Below, piece after piece: positions 1 to 11,085 of a stretch of DNA of 64,000 nucleotides. The translations under genes were made by a program, and so were the position numbers. The stretch comes from Falciphora oryzae (lineage: Eukaryota > Ascomycota > Sordariomycetes > Magnaporthales > Magnaporthaceae), in NCBI GenBank assembly GCA_000733355.1, contig JNVV01000004.1:1714785-1778784 (forward strand), in the 5' to 3' direction. The notes below the pieces were generated by a model. The model saw only the letters and a list, made by a program, of their open reading frames with translations, did no database searches and had not been told where the DNA came from. The number at the start of each line of letters is the position of its first letter. Within the stretch, counting starts at the first letter, position 1.

Positions 1-657
1 GGATGATGGAGGACTTGCCCTCGATGTGAAGTGCCCCCTGCGAGAGAAACTCGCCAAGGTAGAAGTAGTACCACTCTTGACGTAGCCTCAATAGCGAACT
101 GCGGTTCTGAGGATGCCCTTGCGAGGAAACGAACTGTGCGTCCTTTCCGAGGGAATGTTCGTATCTCCGGAACAGATAAAGGTCGCGGACGAAGATGATC
201 TTGTCCTTGGGAAACTTTCTGGTGTTCACGATGCAGATATGCATATGGTCGAGCGGTGTTCCGCCGTCGTGCAGGTAAAACGTGAGCCTGAGGGCGAACA
301 GGAGCGAGGTGGTCCATGACACAAAGTTGCTGTGCCCAGGTTCTTGGTCGATCCACCAGAGGGCCGGTTGAGGGCGTCGGCCACCTCTGCTGCGGGGCGC
401 AAAATTGCGTCCTTCCAGCTGCTGATCCTCGTTTCTGGCCTGGAGGCATCTCGTGAGAGAATCCTGCCGTTCGATAGCTGGCCGGAAGATCCTGGACGGC
501 AAACTCAGAAGAGAAATGGAGGTACGTCGCCAATAATGTCGTTTCGGTCGGAGGAAAACCGGGGCCAGGCGAAGGAAAGCTGTGTGGGTGTTTCTTCGCT
601 ATCTGGCAGCGACGAGGTCGCAAGTGCCGTAGCCAATGTGTAGGGGTTATGCTCCAT
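1..657 (-). pseudogene. Decayed DUF7587-domain gene, 3' end outside window
   Basis: On the minus strand a reading frame opens at an ATG at 657-655. After PFLF it meets an in-frame TGA (505-507) where family members, as I recall them, have an arginine (FLFRV). It continues through SRDA and VADALNRP, then shifts frame near 361-366 into LWWID, NFVSWTTSLLFALRLTFYLH, MHICIVNTRKFP and WYYFYLGEFLAGG, and shifts again near 36-42 into LHIEGKSSII. These blocks match, in order, the fungal DUF7587 domain (FVSWTSSLLFALQYAFY, IDTTRFP, YYFGEYLSQGALKIEGKC) from memory. Its molecular function is unknown. One stop and two frameshifts in about 650 bp indicate a pseudogene, although one shift lies in a G5 run where a sequencing error is possible. 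The TGA is one C-to-T step from CGA. Confidence 0.6.
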
Positions 658-1155
658 GTCAAAAATCCAGACTAGAACCAGTGGTCAAGGCATAATCCGG
701 TGGCTCTAGGCCATGAGGGAGCTGTCAACTTTGCCTGTTTTCTCTCCGGTTGCTTCGTGGTTGGCAGCTCGAGAAACCCAGCGAAAATGTGAAAGATGGG
801 GGAAGCTGAGGCCGGAAGCTATACAAAAAAGACGATAGTAATTATTTCGTCATCACTGGCGTGGCGTGAATGCATCTGGCCGGTTGAGTTCGGCCCATGC
901 AATAATTGGTCCGTAGGGTCTGGTTTCAGGCGGCAGCTAGTTGACATCCGCGGCCAGCCCGGTTGCCCGCACTGCTAAAGTCCAAAAATGTGCCCGCCTC
1001 ACACAAGTACCCCGGGACTACAGTGACCTTCTCTCTGGCCATTTTGGGCTTCAAACGACTTTTTGCGAACTTCATCTCTTATTCACCGAGACGACGAGAA
1101 GTTGCCAATTTGAACTTTTCTTAAACAGTCTAGAGCTGAGCTACTTTCTGATCAT
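658..1155. other. Intergenic, no feature seen
   Basis: This stretch lies between the DUF7587 pseudogene start and the 3' end of the arabinofuranosidase gene. I see no credible coding region, RNA gene or repeat; short open frames here have no recognisable motif. Confidence 0.5.
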
Positions 1156-3496
1156 CTAAGCAATCAAGGTCCTCTTGCGACGGCACTTGACAGGGCCGCT
1201 GGTCTCGAGCACGGCAATGCTGAGCTCGGGCAGGCTGAACTTGAAGACGCCGCCGTCGCCAGCCGTCAGCGGGATTGTGGTGCTGTTGACGACGTTGACG
1301 CCCGTGTGGGGGTCGTTCCATCGCATTGGGTCGTCGGGGCCAGTGAGAACACGCAGGGTGGCCTGCGCGCCCTCGGAGACGCCCTCAAAGTCGATCGAGA
1401 TGGGAACCTCGGCAGAGTTGGTGGTGTTGTAGACAGCACCCTTCCAGATGCGCGAGCCGGCGGGCCCGGCACCAGCGACGTAGTAAACTGGGCCGATGTC
1501 CTGGGTCGCGGGGAGGGTCTCAGCAATGGGGTGCGCCGCCATCAGCTCCCACGCGTACCAGCTGGTAGAGCGTGTGGTCATGGCTGGGTCGGCGGCGTGC
1601 TGGAGGAGCGTGACGGCCCAGGACCAGCTGTTCATGTTGCGCATCACAGGGGCCTAGGTAAAGATATGCGTAAGTACTCTGGCCGCGGGGGAAAGCAACG
1701 GGCTTTCTGGTCGGTGGGAGGCGGCTAGGAGTTAAACTTACGTAGAAGGTGCCAGGAATGCGATCGGCGTTGCGCTCGTAGCTGATCAGGCCAATGGCTT
1801 CGCCGACAGTGCCAATCCACCAAGGGAAATAGTTGAGGCTTCCATCCCAGCCGATGCCGCCGTTCACGTGCGTGGCAGCGACCTCGCCTGCGGAAGAGAG
1901 CCGGCTTGGTTAGCATTTGGAGACCAAGGGAGGGCTTTCGAACATGGATGTATTGGGCGCATACCAATGACGTGCGGGACGGGGTCGTTGTCGAACTTGT
2001 TAAATTCTTCGACGACCAGCACATCAGGCTTCCGGTACGGGTGGTAATCACCCAGGGAGCGGTGGTGACCAGTGCCAGGAGGAATGTCGAAGTGGCCAGT
2101 GGTGCCGTCCGAGGTGGCGCTGGACGCGATGACGGTGATGTCGGGGTACCGGGCATTGATGGCCTCGAGGAACATAGGGAAGCGATACTTGATGTACGAC
2201 TCCCATCCCAGACGGCCACCCGCCAGCCAGTCCTCGTTACCGATCTCGACGTACACAAGCTCGAATGGCTCCGGGTGACCCAGCTCCGCCCGACGCTTGC
2301 CCCATTTGGAGTCGGCGGGGCCTCGGATGAACTCGATCTGGTCCAGAGCATCGTCGATGAAGGGTTGGAGCTTGTCGCGCGGGGTGACGCCGCCGTCCAA
2401 TGCAAGGCCAGCGAAGACACCGAGCACTATTTCGGAATTTCCGTGTTAGCCCTAGCCTCTATTGACGCGGTCTGCGGATTAGGTGGAACGGTGAAGCCTA
2501 CCCATCTTCATCTTCATGTCCTCTGCCCATTCGAGATACTCGACAAGACCGAGGCCCATAGTGGTCTCGTAGCCCCAAGGGCCGGGATGTCCCTTACGGT
2601 ATCGGAGCGGGCCGATTGTGTCCTTCCAATCCCACCACGAATCGTTCCTCGGCCCCTCTAGCATGTTGCCGCCAGGGAAGCGGAAGAAGCCCTGTAAACA
2701 CACAGCGCAATAGCGATATGGTCAGTCGTCGGGTTATTGAGGCTTTAGAAGGACGAACACTTGATGGGGATATAAAACGCACCGGGTGCAGTTGCTCAAG
2801 CGCCTCAGCAAGGTCGATGCGCAGCCCATTCTTACGGCCCTTGTAGGTTGGCGGGAACATGCTGATTAGGTTGAAGTCGAGCGCGTTACCCTTGAGCCCA
2901 GCAGGATCAAAGGTAATAGCGAAGGTGTTGTTGCTGCTGGGGGCGTCCTTCTCGGGGACCAGGACGACCTCGTGCTCGACCCATTCGTCCTCCTTGGCCT
3001 TGGACTCGATCTCGACGGAGCCGAAGACGTCGTCGGTAAGGGCGGACTGGAACGATGCGACGAACTTGCCCTCGTAGCCGCCCTTGACCCAGAAAGAGCC
3101 CGTGTACTTCTGTCTCTTGACGTCCATACCCCAAAAGCCTTCGTTGAGGAAACCGCTGCGTCCAGAGCCGCCCTGGATGGGTGGGGCGACGCGCATGGAC
3201 GTGGGTAGGGCATCGGACAGCGGAACGCCGAGGTTCTGGAGGGAGAGGGCGGCGTTGATGGGCTTCCACGAGTTGAGGGTGCGAGGATGGAGCCAGCTAC
3301 CCTGGAAGGCACGGTTGCGGATCAGCTCGGCGTAGATGCCGCCGTCGCCCGAATAGTTGATGTCCTCGTGCAGGAAGCCGTACTGGTGCATGCTGGTCTT
3401 GTTGCCACCCGAGGCCTTAACCGCCACCTCGAGCGCGGTAGCCGAGGAGGCGGCGAGGGCGGCGGTGAGCAGACCGGCTACGGAGAAGGCCACCAT
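1156..3496 (-). CDS. GH51 alpha-L-arabinofuranosidase, secreted
   Basis: Predicted extracellular enzyme releasing terminal alpha-L-arabinofuranose from arabinoxylan and arabinan. Five exons: 3496-2783, 2691-2502, 2426-1965, 1887-1742 and 1653-1156, giving 669 aa with all phases agreeing; family members are about 620-670 aa. The start at 3496 gives a signal peptide (MVAFSVAGLLTAALAASSATA); an ATG at 3583 in frame would put 29 residues in front of it and is less likely. GH51 blocks: INYSGDGGIYAELIRNRAFQ, FFRFPGGNMLEG, VEIGNEDW (acid/base Glu near residue 366) and VVEEF (nucleophile probably Glu441 or 442), followed by the C-terminal beta-domain. A TATA-like site and a GGCTAAA box lie upstream. 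Confidence 0.93.
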
Positions 3497-3615
3497 GGTT
3501 GCTGCTGCGTGCAAGGTAGCTGCGGGTGGGTTTTGGACGTTGGAGACGGTTGAACCGTATCCGCGGGTCTGATCTCCCTCCACAGCGCAAGGGAGCTGCC
3601 GTCTGGATTCAGTCC

Positions 3616-3623
3616 CTCTTATA
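3616..3623 (-). promoter_or_regulatory. TATA-like element of the GH51 gene
   Basis: Read on the minus strand this is TATAAGAG, about 120 bp upstream of the GH51 start codon, a normal spacing for a fungal TATA box. Assigned from sequence and position only. Confidence 0.4.
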
Positions 3624-3720
3624 CGACTGCAAGCCGCTCAGGCGGCGGCGATTCCCCCCGGGTCATTACCCCAAAGAACCCCATAATTTCCGACAAGCCT
3701 CCAAAGAGAGGACGCATGCC

Positions 3721-3727
3721 GGCTAAA
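3721..3727 (+). promoter_or_regulatory. GGCTAAA, possible XlnR/Xyr1 site
   Basis: The heptamer GGCTAAA equals the published consensus for the xylanolytic activator XlnR/Xyr1. It lies about 225 bp upstream of the GH51 start, within the expected promoter. A single heptamer can occur by chance, so this is suggestive only. Confidence 0.35.
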
Positions 3728-6700
3728 GTGACATTCTCCATTTTTGCCATGGCGGCCTGAGGAGGAGATGGGGGTTGCAGGACCGAGGCTGGGAGAAGCA
3801 CGCCCAGTTGGATATGGTGATGCAAGGCACGGCGGGTGGTGACTGGTCCCGGTCGCGATCCGATATTACGAGTGCCGGATTGGCGAATCGCGTAACGGCG
3901 CATCGCCGAGTTGGGCGGGAGGGTTGGAGTTGCATCGTGCCTGGTGGCACGGTGTGCGATGCTGCATCCAAGATGGGCCACCTAGTGTAGCGGCTCAGCG
4001 AGGGCGACCAAGCCCTCGTGGCTTGTCCCATTGGAGCGGCTGTTTGCGAGTGGCGCAACGAGGGAGACTCAGTCGCATCCAGGGCTTGGGAGGCCAATCG
4101 TGATTGACGGATCCTGAGCGACTCCTCCGGCTTCTCCAGATCGTGGTGCGGGGAGAGCCCAGGCCTGCCAGGTCCAAGCCAAGTCGCCCCCTCATAACCG
4201 TCGCATTTGCCAGGGTGCATGCGCGGTTCCCCGCATGGATCCTGGGGAAAGAGAGCAAAAGGCAGGAGAAAGAAAAACAAAAGGCAAGTCATGTGCTGAC
4301 CTCTGTCGGCGGGTCTTGCGGAATTTTCAACGGTCACTCGGTTATTCGACGAAGATGTTGTGGATTTCGTCGTTCTAGCATCAAAGTCGAAGACCTGGAC
4401 AGAAATGGATGTCGAGATGAATGGCTGCCGGGCACCGAATCGCGCTTTGTGCGGCACGTTTTTTTTTTTTTTCCAGCCGAGTCGAGTTCAGACGGACGGG
4501 ATGCGATCCTTGATCCTTCCAGTCCAAATTCCTTCCTTGCGGGCCTTGACTAGCGCCCTGTGGAACCCTAACCCGCCCAGCCGGCTCGGGGGAAAATGAG
4601 GCGGTTGAATTGCTTCAACACAGCCACTTTCTCGGCGATGAAATTTGTGAAGCATCAATGTCCTTCACAAGCGACATCCGATGACCCCGCCCGGCGCGGC
4701 TTGCCGAGTTCTTGGCCCATCTCCCGCAATCCCTGGACGACGACATCGAGATACCTCTTCAGTGCATAAAAAGAATCCAGTGTCCTCTCCTTTTACTGCG
4801 TTCTCGAAAGGTCAATACAATCTTCGCCTTTATAGTAATGGGCATCTTTCAACCTTCAATTATTCTCCCCGCAACGCGTGTCAAGGTTGTGGCCACAGAC
4901 ATCTCCCGTAAGGGTGTCGCCGGAGACAGGAGCAGAGCCCGGTATCCTTAATGCCTCGGCGCGCTCGGTAAACCGACCCTATTGAATGCGAACACCTCCC
5001 AATCCCCAGCTTCCTGGGAGCACGGCTTCACGGTGCGTCCGGAGAGAAACGCCATCGTAAGCAGGTATCTTCAAGGTTGGTATCCTAGTAGATATCGATT
5101 GTCACCCCTAGAAAATACAGGCACACGCGTGCGGTGAGAGCGGTGGGTTTGAAGTCCCGGCAAGGTGTAATCCGTTGGATAGCGACTCGGACAATCAGAA
5201 ATCCTCATCAACGCACGGCCTTATGCATCAGGCCCTGAACCGCGACTCAACGACTCTATTGAGCCAACACCTACCCGGGTACCGAATTGTTGCAACTGGT
5301 GAACACTCCAAGTCGCATGTTATGGTCAACGTGATTCTCGAAAGATCAGCCACGTGACATGCAGCATGGGCAGTCGGCAGCCAAAGGTTGCCGGTATTCT
5401 CTTTCCAAAGGATTGCTGTCCCAGCACGCTTTGAGTTTTCTTGCCGCCGGCCTAGCATTTGTTGCACGAGTCACCCGCTTCGGGCTCCTTCGCCAGTTTC
5501 TTTCGAGAAGCATCCTCAACTGGTTTCGCGGGCTGCAGGGGGACCAGATATTGGTTACGAAGCCTGAGCCCCGCCTGGGGGCGGCACACACTCCCTTTTT
5601 TCAGGCATGCTATTCGCTGTCTGTGGAGTGTCTGGCCCGTTTCGAGATACCAATAAGGCACGACATCCAGCGTTGCACCGCACTACATCACCCCACCAGA
5701 CAGTTGAGCACCCACTAGCGCCCACCCAGCGCCCCGTAGTGCCCCCCCAACGTCGCTCCAATAACGCCCCGTCGTGGCAGGCGCCAGAGAGCACCCACCC
5801 AGACCACCGTCAGAGCGTTTTCGGCCCGCGGGCCTAGCCGAGTGATGCCGCAATAAATGGATATCGCTCCCACGGCATCGCGTGCATGAGCTGTCAAATG
5901 GCCAGGGTCCCAGCACAGGCCTTCCGTCTGCGCACGTCGAAGTCCTATATACAAACTTCCAAGGTGCGTCGGCAGACTGGCACTACTGGTCGGGGACTTA
6001 CCCGTTTGAGCCTTTGGTACAGGATGGCTGGTTTGCCGCCCGACTTGCCTGTGGAAATGGGGCTTATTGTGTTGTCCCATCCACAGATGTCTTGGCACGA
6101 CCAAGAAAACAGTTCGGGAGTACTTTCGGCTGTTTTACGACGGCGTGACGAAAACCCCATCCTCCATCCAGATCCGGTCTCCCCCATCCATATTCGGTTC
6201 CCTCCATCTATATTCGATGTCCCATAGCCACACGCATATCTGGGGCGGAATCGTGACCTCGCCCCATAAGTGCAAGCTCGTTAGTTTGTACTAATCCTCT
6301 GTTTTTTTGTTCTTAGGTAATGATGGATCTTCCCCTGCCCCTTCCAGAGTCGCAAGCGGATAAAGAGTGGGTAGGGAAGTTCCAAGCACAGGGGGGCGCG
6401 TCGGGTGGGGCTTGGAGAGCCTCAAGGCTACATGAGATGGTAGCTAACCACCGTGAGCGGCGGCTTCTCCGCCACGTGGGGGAGTCTAGGCCGAGCGCGC
6501 GGGCTGATTCTCCGCTGGGGTCGTGATCTGCTCGGTTCTTGGACCACAACGGTACGCGCCTCTCTGGGATCATAAACGTTGGCCCTTTTTGCGCGGAATA
6601 CACCACAAAAAACAATGTTTATAATCCCTAAGAGGTATAATGTTGCATCAGGGGGCGATCGCGGAACATCTGATACTAGCGTCGTGGTTCCTGCCAGGGC

Positions 6701-6921
6701 CCTCCAGAGTTCAAGCCAACATGGTCAGGCGGTATCCGGCCCCATCGGCAACGGCGTCCAAGAACTTATTATTGGAAACCCACCAGCCAGCATCGGCAGC
6801 AACGGGGTCCATGTCCATCATGGGCAAAAAGCCCGGCGCGCAGGCAGGACATGACATGTCGAACCCCTCGGCCACTCCGCCCCTTGTCGGGCAGCATCAA
6901 GCGACAGTTGCCCTCGTTGAA

Positions 6922-7013
6922 CCTGGCACGTCAACCAAAAAATTACGCAGACTATAGCGCACTGTGGGTTTTGTATGGGATGGTCCGCGTTTTTTCTTGG
7001 TCGACGTGCCTGG
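6922..7013. repeat. Imperfect 27-nt inverted repeat
   Basis: Positions 6922-6948 (CCTGGCACGTCAACCAA...) and 6987-7013 pair as an inverted repeat with 22 of 27 matches and a 38-nt spacer. It could fold as a hairpin or be a relic of a small inverted-repeat element. No flanking duplication was recognised. Confidence 0.45.
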
Positions 7014-7045
7014 ATCACCCGGTGGCGTCCAGTAGCCTGCCTCCC

Positions 7046-7109
7046 TTTTCTCAGCTAGACGAGGCCAGGCCGAGTGGCGCCCTGCAGCCTTACTTTTCTC
7101 AGCTAGACG
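7046..7109 (+). repeat. 16-nt direct repeat, 48-nt period
   Basis: TTTTCTCAGCTAGACG occurs at 7046-7061 and again at 7094-7109, each followed by a G/C-rich stretch containing GGCC. Two copies only; function unknown. Confidence 0.5.
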
Positions 7110-7793
7110 GCGGCCGGGCCAAGGGCTAGGAGGGGCGCCTGGTCTTCTCAACCCCTCTCTGCTCATTTTTCTCGCACTTCTTCCCTGTTTTGTGGTTGTG
7201 CCCAGTGGTGCTCTCGCCAAGAGGCCAGAACCATAAATTCTGCATGGTGGAAGCCGGTGAGCGAATCGCTCGTGGGGGGCGCAAATATACCCACCATTAT
7301 CCTCCCTTGCGGGTGGAAATGTGTCTGCGCGCTGAAAGCTAGCTAGCCGACCAGAGTCGCCCCGAGGACACTCTCAAGAGAGGATATCCTCTAGCGATAT
7401 GGAGACTGGGTGAGAAATCAGATATCGTAGCCCCCATGGATCCTTGTCAAAAGCGCCCAGACAGGGATCTCAGTGGATGCCAAAACCACAGAACTGTAAG
7501 ACGAGCCGAGAACCCTAAGCTTTCAGCCCCCGCCGGTCGGAACCAACAAAGATAAATGCAAAAGGGCCTTCCTGCTCGGGCGAACAGGTGGAGCTTACCA
7601 TCCGATACTTGCCTACCAACGTGCATCGATACCAACGGGTCTATCCACCCGCCATAAACGGGAATTTCCATGGTATAACTGCTGCTTTCTCCCGGGAGGA
7701 ATAGAGAAAGAGTTCGTCCCGTTTTTGTCTCGTTCCATATCACCCATTGCACGCCTCGCCGAGTCCACTCTTGGCCAATCATCCAACAGCAAG

Positions 7794-9677
7794 ATGTTGC
7801 TGGCAATCATTCCGTTTCCAGTTTGGGCCCTCGTGGCCCTCCTGGTCGGCGCCCATGTCGCTTATCGCTGGATTGCCTCCAGGGGCTCGGGCCGTCGCTC
7901 CAAGCTTCCTCTCCCGCCCGGCCCGAAGCCAGTCCCACTCCTAGGGAACATCAACGACCTCCCCAAGCCAGGCGTGATCGAGTACACCCACTGGGTGTCC
8001 CACAAGGACAAGTACGGGCCGATCAGCTCCGTCACCGTCATGGGCAACACCCTCGTCCTCGTCCACGACCCGGAGGTGGCACTGGACCTGCTCGAGCGCA
8101 AGGGCAACGCCTCCAAGACGTCGGGCCGTCCGATCATGCCCTTTGCCCAGGACCTTGTCGGCTACGAGAACTCTCTCATCTTCGGCAGCTACAACGCCGC
8201 CTTCCGTCAGAAGCGTGCGCTGCTCCATGGCGCCATCGGCACTGCGGCGTCCGCGGCGCACTACCGCAAGGCCCAGGAGATCGAGTCCGTCCGCCAGCTC
8301 GAGCGGATCCTTAACCATCCTAAAAACGTGCTGGATCATTACAAAAGGTCAGTCAGGACTCGCCCGTGAGGCAAAAAAAAAAGGGGGGGATGACGCGCAA
8401 ATGACTGACATCCTTCAGAGCTTCTTCGGTTACCATCCTTAAGACAACATATGGCTACACCGTCAACCCCTCGGGGCCGGATCCAGTGCTCAACAATGCC
8501 CTGCAGGCTATGGAGGAGTTTGGCGACGTCGGGAAGCCCTTTTCCTGGGCCGTGGATTTCATGCCCTTCCTGAAGCACATCCCCGACTGGTTCCCCGGCG
8601 CCTCCTTCAAGAAGAAGGCCAAGGCGTACAGGCAGACGCTGAACAACATGGCCCACCTCCCCTACCAATTTGTCCAGCACCAGCTCGCGTCCGGGATCGA
8701 CAGCGGCTGCATGATGTCGCACCTCATCCAGCAATCCGAGGTGAAGCGCGAGGACGGCAAGATCGCGCCCGAGGACGAGAAGCTCATCGTCTGGGCCGCG
8801 GGCAGTCTGTTCGGCGCCGCGGTCGACACGACCTCGGTCTCGCTGTCGGCCTTCACGCTCGCCATGCTCAAGAACCCGGACGTGCAGCGCAAGGCGCAGG
8901 CCGAGATCGACCGCGTCATCGGACTCGACCGGCTCCCGACGTCGGCAGACCGCGACGACCTGCCCTACGTCGACGCCATCGTCAAGGAGACGCTGCGCTG
9001 GTGGAACGTGATCCCCATGGGCATCCCGCACCGCGTCGACGAGGAGGTTGAGTACCGCGGCTATCGCATCCCCGAGGGCGCCAGCATCATGCCGGCCGTC
9101 TGGTGGTTCATGCATGACCCGGCAGTCTACCCGGACCCGGACCGCTTCGACCCGGAGAGGTTCGTCGACCCGGCCCGCGACGAGCCGGACCCCACCAAGG
9201 CCGGCGTGTACGGCTTCGGGCGCAGGGTCTGCCCCGGCCGCTACTTTGCCAACAACCTCCTCTTCCTTAATATTGCCCAGATCCTGGCAAGCTTCAGCAT
9301 CACGAGGTTGGCGCCGGGAGAAGGGCGGGAGTCGGACGGCGTGGACGGCCTGCATCCAACGCCTGGCCCTATCATGTGAGTACTATTTTTGGCCGATTTG
9401 TCCTCTTTTTTTCCTTTGTGCTGCGGGGGATTAGTAGCCGTCGCCATTCCCCAGATGACCCCAGTGGTTCCCGGATTTGTCGTGGTCACTCCCCTGGCCC
9501 CGGTTGCCCAGCCTCGACTGAACTAAAACTGATCCGAAAACATCCAGGTACACAAACGATTTCAAGTTTCACATCTCGCCAAGGAGCCCAGAACACGAGG
9601 ATCTCATTAGGCGGGTGGCGCGTGAGCACCCGGTGCAGCCTGGGGGTGATTCCACCATTATTGCGAGCATGGTCTAG
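7794..9677 (+). CDS. Cytochrome P450 monooxygenase, OrdA-like
   Basis: Membrane-anchored haem monooxygenase of the endoplasmic reticulum. Exons 7794-8347, 8419-9375 and 9548-9677 give 546 aa, phases agreeing. The ATG at 7794 places the hydrophobic anchor (IIPFPVWALVALLVGAHVAY) at the N-terminus, followed by the proline-rich hinge LPLPPGPKPVPLLGN; an in-frame ATG at 7725 would add 23 polar residues. Signature blocks in order: I-helix GAAVDTTS, K-helix KETLRW, FDPERFVD, and haem loop FGRRVCPGR with the Cys ligand. General appearance recalls O-methylsterigmatocystin oxidoreductase-like P450s (inference). No polyketide synthase, NRPS or terpene synthase lies nearby in the window, so the substrate is unknown and this looks like an orphan P450. 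Confidence 0.93.
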
Positions 9678-10210
9678 ATACATTATTGTCAGCTACTTCT
9701 AACACTGGTCTGCGATTCTCCCACCTAATACCCGATCCTGAGCCCTCCGCCGAATGCTTCACCACCGCGGTCTACCAGGTGCACCGAATACCTCCGCAGG
9801 GCCCGCCTGAACTTCGCATTAGAGGGAACAATAACTTACCGAAGCTGATGCGCCCTCGCCGTTGTTCTCTTGATGAATCCACCACAGTGGGGACTTTTCT
9901 GTACTTCACCCTCCTGGAGCACACTCGGATCTTCACCAACCAATCCACAAAAGACGCCGCCAGCCTGTCCCTGCTCGCTGTTTTGTACTCCATCTAATTA
10001 CGGAAACGATTATCACGGCCGGAAAGGCCTTTGTTCACCGAGACGGCGGACGGTAAGGTATAAAAGTTGCCAGTACCCCCGGGACAGATAGAGAAGCCCG
10101 AAATCCCAACCACAAGCAATTTTACTTCCTCACAACCCAACCCCCAATACTTCACATCGACTATCAACCGCCAACCATCAACTATCGGCAATCAACCATC
10201 AACCATCATA
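9678..10210. other. Intergenic / promoter of orphan gene
   Basis: No gene seen. The right end carries a TATA box and a 5' leader with repeated CAACCATCAA-type units just before the next start codon. Confidence 0.5.
10059..10065 (+). promoter_or_regulatory. TATA box, TATAAAA
   Basis: A perfect TATAAAA about 150 bp upstream of the ATG at 10211. An in-frame ATG at 10067 lies directly beside this box and so is unlikely to be in the mRNA; this decided the start chosen for the following gene. Confidence 0.5.
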
Positions 10211-10813
10211 ATGGAATCAATCGACGCTATGGCCCCGGACGCCGACATCGCCAACCTTAACCGCAAGCTCACGGAGCTCCTCGATCGGTCCCTGGGAGCC
10301 GGAACTTACACGCCACTGGACTGGCAAGGTATGGCCTGCTTCGGGGAGCTTGCTAAGGGTCTTGCAGAGGCCGGGAGCCTCCGGGGTGTCGAGCTCCTGT
10401 GCGTCAGCGGCATAGCCCTGAACGTCATCGTCCGCAAGGCGGTCCGGGCCCGCATGGAGGCGATGGGCGGTTTCAGCCCCTCCGGGGTGGACCTTGCGCT
10501 CGTATGGCTGGGCAGTCAGTATCCCAACGTGGCTCTGGCCCGGCGCATGGCGGAGGCCTTCGTCTGGCCGGAGCATGTCGCCCAGCGTCGAGAGAACCCG
10601 CAGGCCTGGATGGAGGCGCTCCTCGCCGAGATCGCTAGAGCGGTTAAGAATCACGCTTACGCGACCCTGGTGGAGGCGTTCGGCCACCGGAACATGCCCT
10701 GGGATCTTTGCGTGGAGTTCAGGCCGTCTGCAGAACTGGGCCAGCAGCTGCGGGCTGACTACGAGAAGGTGGTTTCTCAGGTGTTGACTGCTTTCAAAGC
10801 AGAGTCGCTTTAG
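10211..10813 (+). CDS. Orphan protein, 200 aa
   Basis: I do not recognise this family. Single exon, 200 aa, no signal peptide and no long hydrophobic segment. It looks mostly helical: an N-terminal amphipathic stretch (LNRKLTELLDRSLG), then GMACFGELAKGLAEAG, an alanine/arginine-rich middle (IVRKAVRARMEAMGG) and a C-terminal helix (LGQQLRADYEKVVSQVL). It has a well-placed TATA box and a leader of about 100-120 nt, and G/C-ended codons like neighbouring genes, which supports a real gene. It sits between the P450 and a solo LTR; neither helps to assign a role. Confidence 0.6.
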   Translation: MESIDAMAPDADIANLNRKLTELLDRSLGAGTYTPLDWQGMACFGELAKGLAEAGSLRGVELLCVSGIALNVIVRKAVRARMEAMGGFSPSGVDLALVWLGSQYPNVALARRMAEAFVWPEHVAQRRENPQAWMEALLAEIARAVKNHAYATLVEAFGHRNMPWDLCVEFRPSAELGQQLRADYEKVVSQVLTAFKAESL

Positions 10814-11085
10814 GGATACTTCCAATTTCTATGCTCTGACACCGCTACGGGAGTAGGGTGATGCACCGGAGTTTAGGCGTTTTTTGAGTAACAGGACATG
10901 CAAGTAGGTTTCACTCTCTATCAAAAAAAGGTTATTGGTTTCCTTGATTCCATTAAGATATGCTACCTAAATTCTCCCTCCTACCCAAGGGCCGTACTTT
11001 TACCATGATGTATTTATTAACACATTTCCTAACTCATCGGTTGCCACCAGTCAAGCCGACTTCAACCTACACGTTGAAATTGCAC

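Larger units (their letters stand above)
3497..7793. other. Gene-free 4.3-kb region
   Basis: No coding region with a recognisable family was found on either strand. Several open frames of 80-245 codons exist, but they overlap each other in different frames and lack motifs. The region holds a T-rich run near 4461, a degenerate pyrimidine-rich repeat at about 6160-6220, an imperfect 27-nt inverted repeat (6922-6948 / 6987-7013) and a 16-nt direct repeat (7046 and 7094). Its right end is the P450 promoter and its left end the GH51 promoter. Confidence 0.55.

Noticed and set aside
3723..4457. 244-codon minus-strand open frame upstream of GH51
   Set aside because: Composition irregular, no motif, overlaps other open frames; promoter region of GH51.
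5100..5170. tRNA-like words (GGTTTGAAGTCCC) near 5150
   Set aside because: Only a weak T-loop resemblance; no acceptor stem or D-arm could be formed.
7725..7793. Upstream ATG as P450 start
   Set aside because: Would put 23 polar residues before the membrane anchor, unlike the family; the ATG at 7794 directly precedes the anchor.
8339..9355. 338-codon open frame antisense to the P450 gene
   Set aside because: It mirrors the GC-rich coding strand of the P450, whose motifs and splice sites are clear, and has no family signature of its own.
7794..9677. Secondary-metabolite cluster around the P450
   Set aside because: No backbone synthase or tailoring set within the window; neighbours are a glycosidase and orphan genes.
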